The notes below the pieces were generated by a model. The model was not told the origin of the DNA, searched no databases, and saw only the letters and a list, made by a program, of their open reading frames with translations. Source: Wuchereria bancrofti (lineage: Eukaryota > Nematoda > Chromadorea > Rhabditida > Onchocercidae). Taken from it: DNA of 64,000 bases. Below, piece after piece: positions 11,293 to 22,943 of this stretch. The first letter of the stretch is position 1. Each line of letters opens with the position of its first letter. A program made the position numbers and the translations under genes. The DNA is taken from positions 7,322,607 through 7,386,606 of the forward strand of contig SSBO01000012.1 in the NCBI GenBank assembly GCA_005281725.1. The letters are read 5' to 3'.

Positions 11293-12254
11293 ATGAATAC
11301 AGCAGAAGTAAGCAAAGATATGAACTTAACAGAGAAAATTATTTGGGATGGAAATCAAGCACCAGATATGAATGAAAATGGTACGATTGGCGGAATAGTA
11401 CCTCAACTAGACCTTACTGAATTGATACAGATATCGACAGGCGTCTATACCGGTAGAAATTTTTCATGAATTTAAATTCTTCAGTCAAAGAAAATCACAA
11501 GCATACAGCATAGTAATTTTTCTAAAGGAATGTGCATTCTATGGCTACTTTCGCTTATGTCACTACTAGCATCAATTAAACTCGAAAGTTTGGATTTAAT
11601 CATCGTGAATTCTGTGTTCCTAACCATTGCCATGATTTATGCAATTACTCATGCTCTCTTCGTCGCCATATTTTTCGTATACCACGTAAGCTTAAATTCC
11701 CTCATTAACAAACAAAATCACATTTCTTTACAAATTTTCAATTTATGAAAATCAATAAAGATATGATATAATTACATATAAATTGAATCGAATAGATTTG
11801 ATTTACTAATATGAAATACTTTATAAACTATACAGAAGCAAGTATCATGGACCACGCTTATCACTGCAAGTTTTGTTGTTCTCGGATTTGCTTTAACTTC
11901 AGTTATTTGTGGTTTCGCCCTTTCTTTCAATATCGCATGGTATAGATATGTTGTATATGTGAACGATAATGACCAGGTTACTGCTATTTCTACTAATATA
12001 ACTTTTTTTGCCTAAAACGGAGGAAAATTTTTGAAATAGTAAAAAAATTCATGTGTTGATTTGATATTATGATGTTATTTAAAAAATGCTGTTCTTGAGA
12101 GTTTCAGTGTATGTGTCTTTCGATGATTGCGCATTTGTTCAAGCGTCACCGACAACAACGACCGACACAAGAGTATAGCATCCCGGAAGCAACACGACAT
12201 TCCAATTTACCACATGATAATGAGTTAGCTATCCACAATTTCAGTCGTTTATAA
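11293..12254 (+). CDS. Small multi-pass membrane protein (MARVEL-like topology), four exons
   Basis: Exons 11293-11452, 11528-11685, 11836-11976 and 12108-12254 join in phase and encode about 201 residues. The ATG lies directly behind a TTTTTGCAG acceptor, so it is either the trans-spliced start or an internal exon of a longer gene. The N-terminal 40 residues are polar. At least three membrane segments follow: around GMCILWLLSLMSLLAS, LIIVNSVFLTIAMIYAI to ALFVAIFFVY, and LITASFVVLGFALTSVICGF. The C-terminal tail is basic and cytosolic-looking (LFKRHRQQRP), ending NFSRL. An AATAAA lies about 55 bases past the stop. Length and spacing resemble MARVEL/tetraspan-type vesicle or junction proteins, but no diagnostic motif was seen, so the family assignment is a guess. 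The reading frame itself is well supported. Confidence 0.75.
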
Positions 12255-15200
12255 TCGTTTTATATTTCAGAACAAAGCTATATAGCGAAGCTCTGATGTA
12301 TTTCCGAAAGAATAAAATGCATTTACCAAGATGAATAATCTCATTTACATAACTTGATTGTGTAAAGAGCAAAGAAAAAATATTTGGCGCAATTTCTCCA
12401 TTTTTATTTCAGTTACAAAAATTCATAAGAATCACCCACCAGTTTTTCGTGTAACTTATACACAGTCATTATGTAATATTTCTAATGAACTGAAGAAAAA
12501 AATCAAAAAAGCATTACTTCATTTCATTGCTCCGTTTAGCGCAACCGACACAAATAATAGCTCTGAATTGAAATTTGTGAAAAAGATTGCTGCATTGCAG
12601 TTCTGCTACAGCCAAAAACACCTAAAAACAAATATATCAGCCACAGTTCATTCAAATGAATTTACAGTCAACAAAGAACGACAGTCACACCCTGAATGCA
12701 TAGGACAGTATGTCCAAAAACACTTTCCGTTAAATGAATAATTTGCAGCTAATTTTTCAGCATATGCTCATGACTGTGGTACAGGCTAAAGTTGGCGAAA
12801 GATGATAAAATGCTTGATAAAAATATCCTCACAAACATGGCCTAAATGGAATAAAAATAGCCTTCAATTAAAGACGTATATTATTCCTTACTTAACAACT
12901 TATGTGAGCTCAATATTTCCAATAGAAATTAAATATTTCACAAATATTTTTGTAACGTAGTCGTTAATTTCCATTTTGTTCGGCTCAAAATTCCATTTCT
13001 TATCATGAAATAAAGCATTCATGTTGAATTTTCCGAAATGTATCTTGAATTTGCTGATGAGAATTCAAAACTAGAAATTACATAACGGTCTCTTCAGATG
13101 TGTCGTTGAATAATAGGATAGAATAAATCTGCAAATTTCATTTTTTAGAAATATCGCTACAATTTTTGCAATTTCTGATTAACTATTTTTTGTATAATTT
13201 CAAACATTACACCAAAGGAGAAAAAAACTTGCCGAGACTACTTGAAATTTTCAAGTCTAATAAAATTTATTAGAAAGTGATATTATGCCACAACGTAACT
13301 GGCGTATTCTTTTTGAGCCCAATTCAGAAAAATGAGATGAAGAGACAGAAAAGAGAGGTGATAGAATTAAAAGCCATAAAATTTTGGCAATTCTGCGAGA
13401 TGTTTCAACAACATAGTAATAATTCACCGAATGCTACTCACTTCGTAGAACTCACGCAATAGCAGAGAAAATACGTAACTGTCAAGTTATCAAAGCGCAA
13501 AAAATTTATCAAATATCAAAAATATTGCAAGGTTGCATGTGCAATTTGTTGCAATACGCAGTTAATCCGGAGTGTTATGGATGACTGTATTCTACTCTAC
13601 ATTTCAATATTAAAAATCTAATATTTATTCGCTTCTCCAGAAAATACTCTTATTACCGTCCTCTGAGTATGCGTATTAACAGGGTCAGAAGATTGGGTGA
13701 CACTTTCGTGAAGGTACAGCAGGTAGATTAATTAGAAAACATTTCAAAGTGCAACTTCTTTTTTATTTTATCGCCCAAAGCCTAATAGTTCCTTTCTCTA
13801 CTGCTTGATTTTCCAACTCATTTTTATGGGCAGACAATTCATGTGAAAGATAACAGTGCTTGTGAAAAGTGCCTCGTCTCCAGAATGAGAATATCTGTCT
13901 ATCCAGCTTGTTTATGCGCTTCCTAAGACAATCGCGCGTTTGGATTATACTGTCCCTTAGCAACGCTCAAAATTGCAGAAGTTGTCGAACTTACTCTTCT
14001 TTCACTATTTTATTCGTCCATAATCGAGAGTATTTGGTCATTAAGCAGAACTCATTTCCTCAGTTCACGTCGGATGCGATTATCAGTGTGTCCATAATGT
14101 TAAATGATTCCATTCAATTCTCCATTAGTTGGATCGTCAATGATCTTTGACCGGAAATGCTTGAAAGTTTCAGAAGTTTGAGCAGCCGTGTTCGAAATGA
14201 TTTCTGTATCTTCGATTCGGTTTACAATGGAATTATACAGAAATATTTTTGACAATGTTTTTCTTAGTATAATTTTGTTCAATCCTTTGCTCAAAATATA
14301 ATCACTTGTTGTTCTCTTATATCAATAATTACTTTAATGTCATATCAAAGACATTTTTCCAGATTGATATCTATTGCAGAAATTATAATTTGAAACTTAC
14401 TATATGACAAATTTAAACACAATAGTTTCTCCTTTTTCGGTCTATTTATTTTTCTTCAAGTTTAGAATGGCCTGAAACCTTAGAATAATAACCTGAAACT
14501 ACAGTAGAGATCATTTTACTGCTATGAATATGTTACGTAAGGTTTTGCCTCTCCTCAAATATTAGAAAATGTGTAGTGACAAAATCTTATGAGTTATCTA
14601 AATGAACTTGCTTTTAGATTTTTCTCCAGATTTCCCACTTTTTAGACCAGTTAAAAATGTAACTCTTATTTTTTATAGAATTATTGACATCTTCCTTCTT
14701 ATGTATTAGCTACACCTTCTAAATTTCATTGATTGTTGCTGAGGAATCCTACCGTATAAAGCAGTGACTCTTTTTAAACTAGCAAAAGTTATAACGGATA
14801 AAAAAATTGCAGCAATAAGTTGTGTGAGACATGCGCTCAGATAGACGAGATTTTTTGATTCCTTTTATGAGTGGAGAAGCTTTGCAGTTATCGTCCTTCA
14901 TGATACATCCTCTCTCAACAGTTTATTGATAATTTTGATAGTCGAAATACAAAATATGTAAAGTCCTTCCAACAGGATAAAGAACGGCAATGTTACTACG
15001 TATCACTCTAGTCCTACCCTCTATACTAAGGTCAAGAGCAGAAATGTTATATATCTTGTAAATGTTCTGAAGCGGGATGCGTTGATAGTTCCATAAAAAG
15101 AATGGTGCAAAAAAGGTCATGACCTTTTATCAAGTAATATCCATTTTAGTGCTACTTCAGTTTTAGTTTCACTGCTATTCTTTACTCTTCATACAGAGAT

Positions 15201-15276
15201 TAAGTGTTTGTTATATGAAGAAATTATTGTTATGTGTCATTCTACTACTCATTTTCTCCATGTTAAGGGTTGATTC
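12255..15276. other. Intergenic with a few unexplained open frames
   Basis: Three stretches are open longer than expected but lack a start or partner exon. A plus frame at 12358-12741 has no ATG at its head and is hydrophilic. A plus frame at 13277-13462 contains, after an AATTCAG acceptor, a charged segment (EMKRQKREVIELKAIKFWQF) ending at TAG, and could be a terminal exon. Minus frames at 14294-14100 and 13963-13763 are separated by stops and look like a decayed coding sequence of unknown kind. None is called as a gene. Confidence 0.35.
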
Positions 15277-17195
15277 ATGTCAGCGACAAGTGCTGCTGCT
15301 AAATTTGCCAATTTACACGATTATCAAGGACAGTCTAAAGAAAGGAAACCCCAGAGTGGTGTTGTTGAAGCAGATAGTAGCAGTTCAGTTCCAAATAATT
15401 CCATCAATTCGATTGATCATACTGCATATTATATCGGTAGGTAGTACATTCAACTTAGCATGTGATTTAAGCTATTATTAATTAGTGAAGAAAGTATGAT
15501 TATGTTAGATATATTCGAAATATAGAAGTGGAGGCAGTTTTAAACATCTATTTTGAATTTTCATAAAACGTATGAAGTTCGCAACTGCATTTCCAAATAT
15601 ATTAGCATTATTGGAATTTTAGCAAAGCATGATTCTCCAGTTCATTCAAGTACATCGGGGGAAATATATGATCGCCGTAGAATGCTAAGAAGTATACATT
15701 CCTCGAAACGTCCAACTCCAACCACTAAGTATCGCCTTTCTGTTAAGCCGTCATCCTTTCCCGTCGTACCATTAAAACTGTTGGAAAAGCGACCACTCTA
15801 TGGTATAATTTTTCTCGAAATCTGTCTTACTGTTATCTAAATTACATCTCACTGAATGAGATGAAAGAAAGCTGTAGAATTTTCCACACTTCTAGCATTG
15901 ATGGAAGACTGGTATAATGTTGTTACATTGTCGATATGCAGCGGTACCAAAATGGCAAACAATTTAAGAATGGATAACTTAATTCTTTGCAGTATCATCA
16001 CAATTCTATCAGGGTAGAACGCCACAACAAGAACAAATCGATGATTTACAAGAAGAGCTGTATGGAGTCAAACGAGTAAGCGAGCTGGCCTGCAAATGTT
16101 GTAATCAATAATTCATATATGGTTAGGCTAACGTAGAAAAAATTGTGTAAGGAAAATATGGATTTACATCTAATACTGCTGATGTTATTTCTTCATTGCT
16201 CATTTTGAAGGAATAATTCAAAATGATTACGGTTGTATCAGGAGAACTGTAACACTAAACTATAAGGTTATATATGCACATATGACGTTGTTCGAAACTT
16301 GTGCCATTCCTCATCAATCATTGTTCCACTTTCAGAATTACACTGCTGCATTAAAGGAAAATGTTATATTAAAAACGAGTTTAAAACGTTCAAATAACGA
16401 AGTAGTAAAGAAAGATCGTCAGTTACAGAATTTGTTGTTTATTCAGGTGTGCTGTTTTTCTATTCATGCATTACTTACAAGACTCTGTCCTATCGATTCT
16501 ATGATTTTGTTCTGAACTTATCTTGGCTAAATTAGCTGCTGCTTTACTTTTATATTTAAAATTGTTTCGCGGATAACTGAGATATTCAGTATTGGTATAG
16601 TTTAGTCTAAGGGGTGCGCATTCGATGGCCAACGAGGAAACATGCTTGCAATGAAGCAGAAAATTGTAATGCTGAAATCGCTTTTGAAAGAGAAGACCAG
16701 CGAAATAAGGTTTTCATTGTTTTGTGTTTAGTGTTCAGTTTTAACCTGAGGAGTTACTTATTGAAGAGTGTGCACTGTAACTATGATTTCAGTCGACTGA
16801 AACATGATCTTGAAGCGATGAAGATATCAAATCATCAGGAGTATATCGAATCAGAATGCAACCAGTTGAAGCGTTATCTCACCTACATCACCCCTCCAAT
16901 CAGGTCAGCGTTGTTTTTCTTACTTCCATTTACAAATATTTATCAACATTTGTAACTTGTGTCAGACTATAAAAAAAAAAAAGAAATCCGTTTATCAATT
17001 TTCAGCAAAATGCAGGCTGATACACGTCGTTTGCCGAAGAGACAAAAAACAGTGCCTGAAAGCAATAATGATAGAAAATTGAAAAAAACAGTTAGCTTAT
17101 TGGAGAAGGAAAATGATAAAATGCGTTCAAAACTACAAATTTTCTTTAACTCCTCAAATTGTTCTCCTGATGGTAAGCTTGGCACACAAATTTGA
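15277..17195 (+). CDS. Coiled-coil protein resembling the ciliary protein IQCE
   Basis: Seven exons join in phase: 15277-15436, 15623-15802, 15993-16075, 16336-16446, 16606-16709, 16793-16903 and 17006-17195, giving about 312 residues. The N-terminal third is Ser/Pro/Arg-rich. From about residue 115 it is coiled-coil: QEQIDDLQEELYGVKR, ALKENVILKTSLKRSNNEVV, KKDRQLQNLL, then MKQKIVMLKSLLKEKTSEI, YIESECNQLKRYL, RLPKRQKTVPES and VSLLEKENDKMRSKL. The order 'ALK.KL.R...E..KKD.Q...LL', 'LKQRI..LE....EKD', 'YYEE..RLQ.LL', 'KRQKK' and a final 'L..EN..L' is how I remember vertebrate IQCE, a partner of EVC/EVC2 at the ciliary base. That is homology from memory. No IQ motif is present, so the gene would lack the vertebrate C-terminal half, or more exons lie downstream. 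A possible exon at about 17431-17469 (SERNIEDLLSKI) does not join in phase. A broken retrotransposon begins about 470 bases beyond. Confidence 0.72.
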
Positions 17196-17664
17196 TGAAC
17201 TTACAAGTTTCAGTAATATTGAAATAATTTAAACATGTGGTCTGCTACTTTTTTCTCTCATTTTTTATACATATTGTCCCAAAAAATATCTCGTCTAGTC
17301 CACCAAAGATGAGAATTTGAAATTTCAAAGGCATGCAATCCAAGCTATTTTTCGTGATTTTTAAATTTTCAAAAAACTCGCTCGCTTATTTTTCCATCTT
17401 CCCGTTTCGAGTACATGAAGTATTTTCAGTCAGAAAGAAACATTGAAGACTTGCTTTCAAAAATAAGTAACTCCATCTTATGTATAGTATGTATTCATTA
17501 AGCGCCTTTCACGTTGAGTTTCACTATTCTCCCCACTTCTGGATGCATATTAAAGTCTATTGGCTTGGCATCGCGAAACGAAAATTTATGAAGAGATTTA
17601 GCCAAGCTTGCTGTAAACTCGTTGATGGTTCAAAAGATCAAAAGAATGCACTGATGTGCCACTG
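17196..17664. other. Spacer between the IQCE-like gene and the retrotransposon
   Basis: About 470 bases. Holds one exon-like piece at about 17431-17469 (TTTTCAG acceptor, GTAACT donor) whose phase does not fit the preceding gene. The retrotransposon may begin slightly inside this stretch, because similarity fades without a sharp edge. Confidence 0.35.
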
Positions 17665-19560
17665 CTAGTCTGTTGCCAATCTTTTTGTGTGATTTTGGCG
17701 TCCTAGAAAATTTCTGCAAAGCAGGAAGTTATATGTCCCAAGCACGCTTCTTTGTGGGCAACGATCTGCAAAGAGTAATTCTCGGACAAGATTATGTGAG
17801 TTTTGATATGTGATTTCAATTGTTTGACATTGAATAGGCTTCCGTTGGTGCGATATCAAATGTAAATACTGTTTTCTCCATCGAGGTTTGCCGGAACTCT
17901 TTGGAACATCATGTTGAAGAATAATATGAATAGAATTGATATGAGGACGCAGCCTTGTTTCACGCCATTGATTATAGCGAAGCAATCAATGAGTGTCGTA
18001 TCTAATTTGACTACACCGATCCTCGTTCATTTGAGGAACATCATTATCGCTGCAAGATCTTCCATAAGTCTTTTCTGCTCATGGTGACAAATGCTTTGGT
18101 TGAGTCAACAAATGTCACATAGAATCCTTTGTTTTGTTCTCTATACTTTTCTTGAAGTTTTCTGAGAACAATATCATGTATGCAGTGCTTCTATTAACTC
18201 GAAACCACATTGGTTCTCAGGTAAAAGTGTTTCTGCAATAGTGCGTACTAATCTGTTCTTGGAACAATTTTACCAGCAATAGAGAATAGTGTTATATCTC
18301 GATAGTTTGAATAATCGGACTTTTCTTCTTGTCGCAGGGTGATGATCGCATCTCGGAGATCAGGCGGAAGTTCCCAACAGTTCACAATAAGTTTGTGGAA
18401 TTAATGTGTAGTGCATGGTCTCCATGCTTCCAGATTTCGGATTGCCTTGAGAGTATCATGCAGACTGGAAGCTACGTTCAAATCAGTAGTTTTCATCGAT
18501 TGTATCTGCAGATTGTTTTCATCTAACCAATCTTTGGTTTTCTTCGATATGAACCCAAGCATTCTGCGGAGGACTGCTAGATACTATTTTCATGAGTTGC
18601 CAGAGTGGTGTAGGTGGAGGAATGTATGGGCTGGTCTGCAAGACTGGTTTGAAGGTTGGCCTGGAAGTTGTCTCTTATCGTAGTAACTTCAAGATTGTTG
18701 ACTTTGAACCTCTTACTGAGAATGTCTCCTCGTTTAGGTTTGGCCTGAAACTGGAGATTGAGTTTTCATCGCAAAGCTGTTTATTTGACATTCTGCACTA
18801 AGCATCATTCAAATTGAAGCGCAATGGATGAGGTGCCAATACTTGGATCGAGAGTGCGTCCAGATCATTTTTAGGCTGTCTTTCTGCTGAAAGATGATGT
18901 TTGTGTCGTGGCAGTATGCGTCCATTATTGTTGAACTTTCCAACACCATGTTTGTCTAGTATTCTTTTCTAGGCCTCAAAGTTCTTTCCTACGCTGGCAT
19001 TGAAGTCATCAAGGATTATGATTTTATCGTCTACAGGAATCTTTCAGATAAGATGGAGAAAGCTAATGTTGAATTTGTTTTTTCTGCGGCATTAATTCGG
19101 AGAATTGAGGAATAAAACTGTTTATTGTTGCTTATTGTGCAATAGAAGGCATAGGAAAATAATTCAATCGTCATGATCTGTCAGTATTAACAAATTTGGA
19201 GACGACTGAGTTCTTGATCGTGAAGCCAACTGCTCAGTTGGAATGTTAGGTTTTGTGTTCACCTGACTAGAAGAGTGAATAGCACTGGCATCACATTTTT
19301 TGAGGCTTTTTTTTTCATGCGGAATTTCACTGAGCAAAGCAATGTCGTTAATAGGTCGCGGCAGTTATCCTTTGAGCCTAGGCAAAGGCCTTTTTCGATG
19401 ATTCTCTCTATCCTTGCACCCTTTACTCCCAATCCTTTACACCTAAAGTTCATCTGTCAGGCCTAGCAACTTGGACGGCGGCAGCGAATTTCTGAGGTCG
19501 TAGTTCGTAAGACTAACGAATTACATCTGATCGGGTTTGAAGTCGATGTTGTCCTTCCAG
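17665..19560 (-). mobile_element. Degraded non-LTR retrotransposon (LINE), minus strand
   Basis: Read on the minus strand in drifting frames, this stretch keeps the order of a LINE ORF2. Near 19050-18850 are endonuclease remnants (FQQKD.LK..W.H.RSKYWHL). A linker follows (KDWLDENN, near 18520). Reverse-transcriptase pieces come next: ELPPDLRDAI and SNYRDITLFSIAGKI near 18375-18270, LRKLQEKYREQNKGFYVTFV and DSTKAF near 18170-18080, an LRPHINSIHIIL stretch where 'VLAPTLF' is expected near 17950, and LVRELLFAD near 17780. Many stops and shifts interrupt it, so it cannot code for a working enzyme. Between the linker and SLHDTLKAI, a stretch that intact relatives carry appears to be deleted. The wording fits the widespread jockey/CR1-like families, from memory. 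Ends were not defined. No poly-A tail or target-site duplication was seen. Confidence 0.85.
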
Positions 19561-21371
19561 GGTGGTTGTCCCAAAGCTAACGAGTTCATCCTTCCATGGG
19601 CACATCGTTTAACCTTTCAGTTGAGATCCATCTCACTTGGGGGCTTAGGGGAAGCATAAACCGCGGACAAAGCTGGTAACCTCGCAAGGACACGCAAGTC
19701 GCAAGCTGCTTTTCCACGACAAAGTGGTCTTTACGAAGTAGGAATTCGCTAAAACAGCTCCATAATATCTGCGTGATGAAATCAGTTCGCAGGGGACAAT
19801 GTAATACATAATCGTTGCTACCCATGTGAACACACTGAACACTTTCTAAAATACTCAAACGGTATAACGCAAAGGACATGATTTTGCGGAAAAGCGACTA
19901 TAGGAAAAGTTAAGAATGCCTTTTTAGTATTAAACTCCTAAACGACTTATCAGGAGAAACTAATAAAGACTAAAAGTACTGATATGCTGTCTTCATTCTG
20001 TAATCATCTTTTAACGATAACGAGAAAGCAACAGAAGTAGTAATAATATTAATGTGATTGGCACTGTTGTCTCTCCAGTACTGCGACTGTCTCCGGTAAA
20101 TGTCTATTAATGAGGAATGGATTCTACAAATATTTCTTATTGGCATTAAAACGAGTAAACAAACAGTGTGCTACGGTGTCATTGAATCAAAAGTTCATTT
20201 GTTCTGTACAACAATGAAGAGGAAACAAAAGTGTTACAAAATATTCTGAAAATAGTTATGGAAGATCTTTGGAAGGGAAATTAACACGTCTGGCTATTCT
20301 GTCGCTTACCATCAGAAGGTGTTATTGATTTATACCAAACAAAAACATGAAGTTACATAAGCATCAATAAATGGTAACATTAGATAATATGATCAGTTTT
20401 ATGACAAGAGGTGAAGCTTTCAACTAGTGACTTCACAAACTGCTCAAGGAATACTCAGTTTTCTAAAATAATGTTTCAGTAATCATCATTACCGCCTCCG
20501 GTTTAACGTTTCCGAAATGTATTTGCAGAAGAGTACGACCAAACGAATGATTATCTAGCGAAGTTAAAATACAATAAACGAGCTAATAACCCAGATAGCC
20601 CAATTCTCTACATTTCGAATGCCAACAGATAACAGTGTTTTCTGAAATTACTTATAGCTCTGAAAATGCTTTTCTTGTAATCTATTTCTAAAAGTTTCAA
20701 ATCGTGTAATAATCTGATTATTGTCATCCAGAAAGTTTGAGTGTTCAGTGTTTGGGAGGATTAAGCAGTAATTCCCTGTTGTTCCATATTTTTATATCAC
20801 CCTCATAATATGACGGTCCAACATGAAGAAAATAAGCCAACAGGTGCACATGAAACGAAGTTACAGTTTTCGTAGATAGAGAATTAAAGATCTTATATTT
20901 CTTTAATCTTTTCTTGATTTAATTCAAGAAGTGGCCATAAAAAAGACAGCATGTACTTCTTCAGCTCATAAAATTAATTTTTTCATGCCTTCTGTATGTA
21001 CTCTGAATCCAAAGCAAAAATTATATCATGTTAGGTATTCCCATAAATTACTGAAATTCAGTATGAGAATAGCTTCGTGACAGAAAAATTTTATATGCTG
21101 AAATGGAAAGTCAAAATATTCTGAAAATTAATTTCTTCTGATTCAAAACAAGGAAATTAAGCGTTAGAAATGAATGTAATGGCAGAATTAAGTACTTCAG
21201 ATTTATTTACGTTAACTTTAGTTATTGTCGCACATTTAGAATTCTGTGTTTTGTCTTTTGGTTTCATTACAATAATAATTATTGATTACTATATTTACTC
21301 CTTCATAAGAAATATGTCGAGATTTTCGATAAAAACTTAAATTTCATTTAGAACAAAAAATTCAGAATGCA

Positions 21372-21400
21372 TTTTCTTTTCTTTTCTTTTCTTTTCTTTT
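21372..21400. repeat. (TTTTC)n microsatellite
   Basis: About five to six units of TTTTC in a row, ending in a T-run. Ordinary simple-sequence repeat. Confidence 0.85.
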
Positions 21401-22929
21401 TACTTTATCAACTATGCAACCAAAATAAAAGCGGAAGTTTGGGAGAGAAAGCTTGCCTCCAACCTTAATTTCTTTAATTATTTTGAAATTTTTGGATTAT
21501 GGTGAAAGATAACAGTATGAACTATGTAATCCTTTGGATTAGTCAAAGCGAAATAATTACCTTCTTCTACATATTCTCTTCATTTCTAGGAATACATTCA
21601 TATGTTTCTTTTATTTCATTTTCAAATGCTTCGAAGTAGTCAGGTTACAATTTAATGAGCTTTGGTTAGAGGACTGAAATAGGATCATGAAACTTATCGT
21701 CTTCCTTACTGTTAATTGTTGGACGGTTAGGATCAGCAACCATTGGCAGCAATAATTATCAGCAAACATTAAGAATTTTTTTCACATAAAAATTTGAGGA
21801 CGTAAGAGCATTGAAATAAAGAATTTTAATAGTAACATTTAAAAAGTCAATTTCATACAAAACAGTCATTGTTTTATAAAAACCTTCAAATGGGATGATG
21901 GCATATAATGTTATTTGTGTAATCTGAAAATTACTCCTTCAGTTCTCACTACACAAAAATGCGAATGTCAAGTGCGGCCGTTAGTTTTGTTTTGGGATTA
22001 TAGAGCTTAATAAGTGTAAAATTATTTGTTAAATATCCCGCACGAACATTCACGATACAATGCATGTAGCAAAGAATAAATTGGAATAAAAAGTGGCAGT
22101 GAAATGTATAATGAACGATATGAATGATGCGAATTATACAAAGTTTAATGAATGTTTTGAGCTTTTGGTGAATGCGATGAGGGCAGGAGCGCCAAAACGT
22201 TTACTGGATCTTTGCTTTCTCTGTTAGCAATTTTTTTTCTCTGGTCTTAAGTGTCAAATTTGATTGGTTTTGAAGATCTTGCCGTATGTACTCATTTAAC
22301 TGCTTATGATCAGAATTGTGGTTTGGTCTGAGTGATGTTTACACTATTCACCATTTTCTTGACTTCAACAGGGGGAAAGTGTTTTAATATATCAGATAAT
22401 TTTTCAACTATCTGAAACAACTGGTCTGCCAAGAACATTTTGCGCTTTGTAATAGAACCTGAAAATTTTGCAATGAACTAGTTTTGCAGAACAGATAAGC
22501 TATATATGTACAATATTGAGCCAATGAAATTCTAGGATCTGCTATAGATTTCCTTTGGTTTTACCTTCAGGTTACTTTATGCATGTTTTTAATTGTAAAT
22601 AATTCTTTCTAAAAATTTGTAGTTTTGAAGTCCCACCGAAATAATATTTTCTGTATTCACTCAAAAGATTTGCTTTCCAAAAAAATAAATTAAAATATCC
22701 TTCTTTACCACAATATTGAGTAGAAAAAAAGTGATTTGAAACCGGCATTATCAAAAATAAAAAAGGTTAACATACAGTATAATGCCGTTCTGTTGTCATC
22801 AACTTTTTCCAGTTTTGTCCGCAACTTAGGTAACGACAAGTACAACGGTGTAATACTTCTGAGTAACTGTTTCTCAATTATAGAAAAGACAAAGAGCTTG
22901 TAGATCAGTAAGAATGAATAATAAAGAAC

Positions 22930-22943
22930 TATATATATATATA
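22930..22943. repeat. Short (AT)n tract
   Basis: Seven AT units within gene-poor DNA. No other feature is attached to it. Confidence 0.7.

Noticed and set aside
15215..15481. Open frame starting with a signal-peptide-like MKKLLLCVILLLIF
   Set aside because: It overlaps in another frame the first exon of the IQCE-like gene, which has in-phase junctions over six further exons. The hydrophobic start is followed by no sensible secreted protein.
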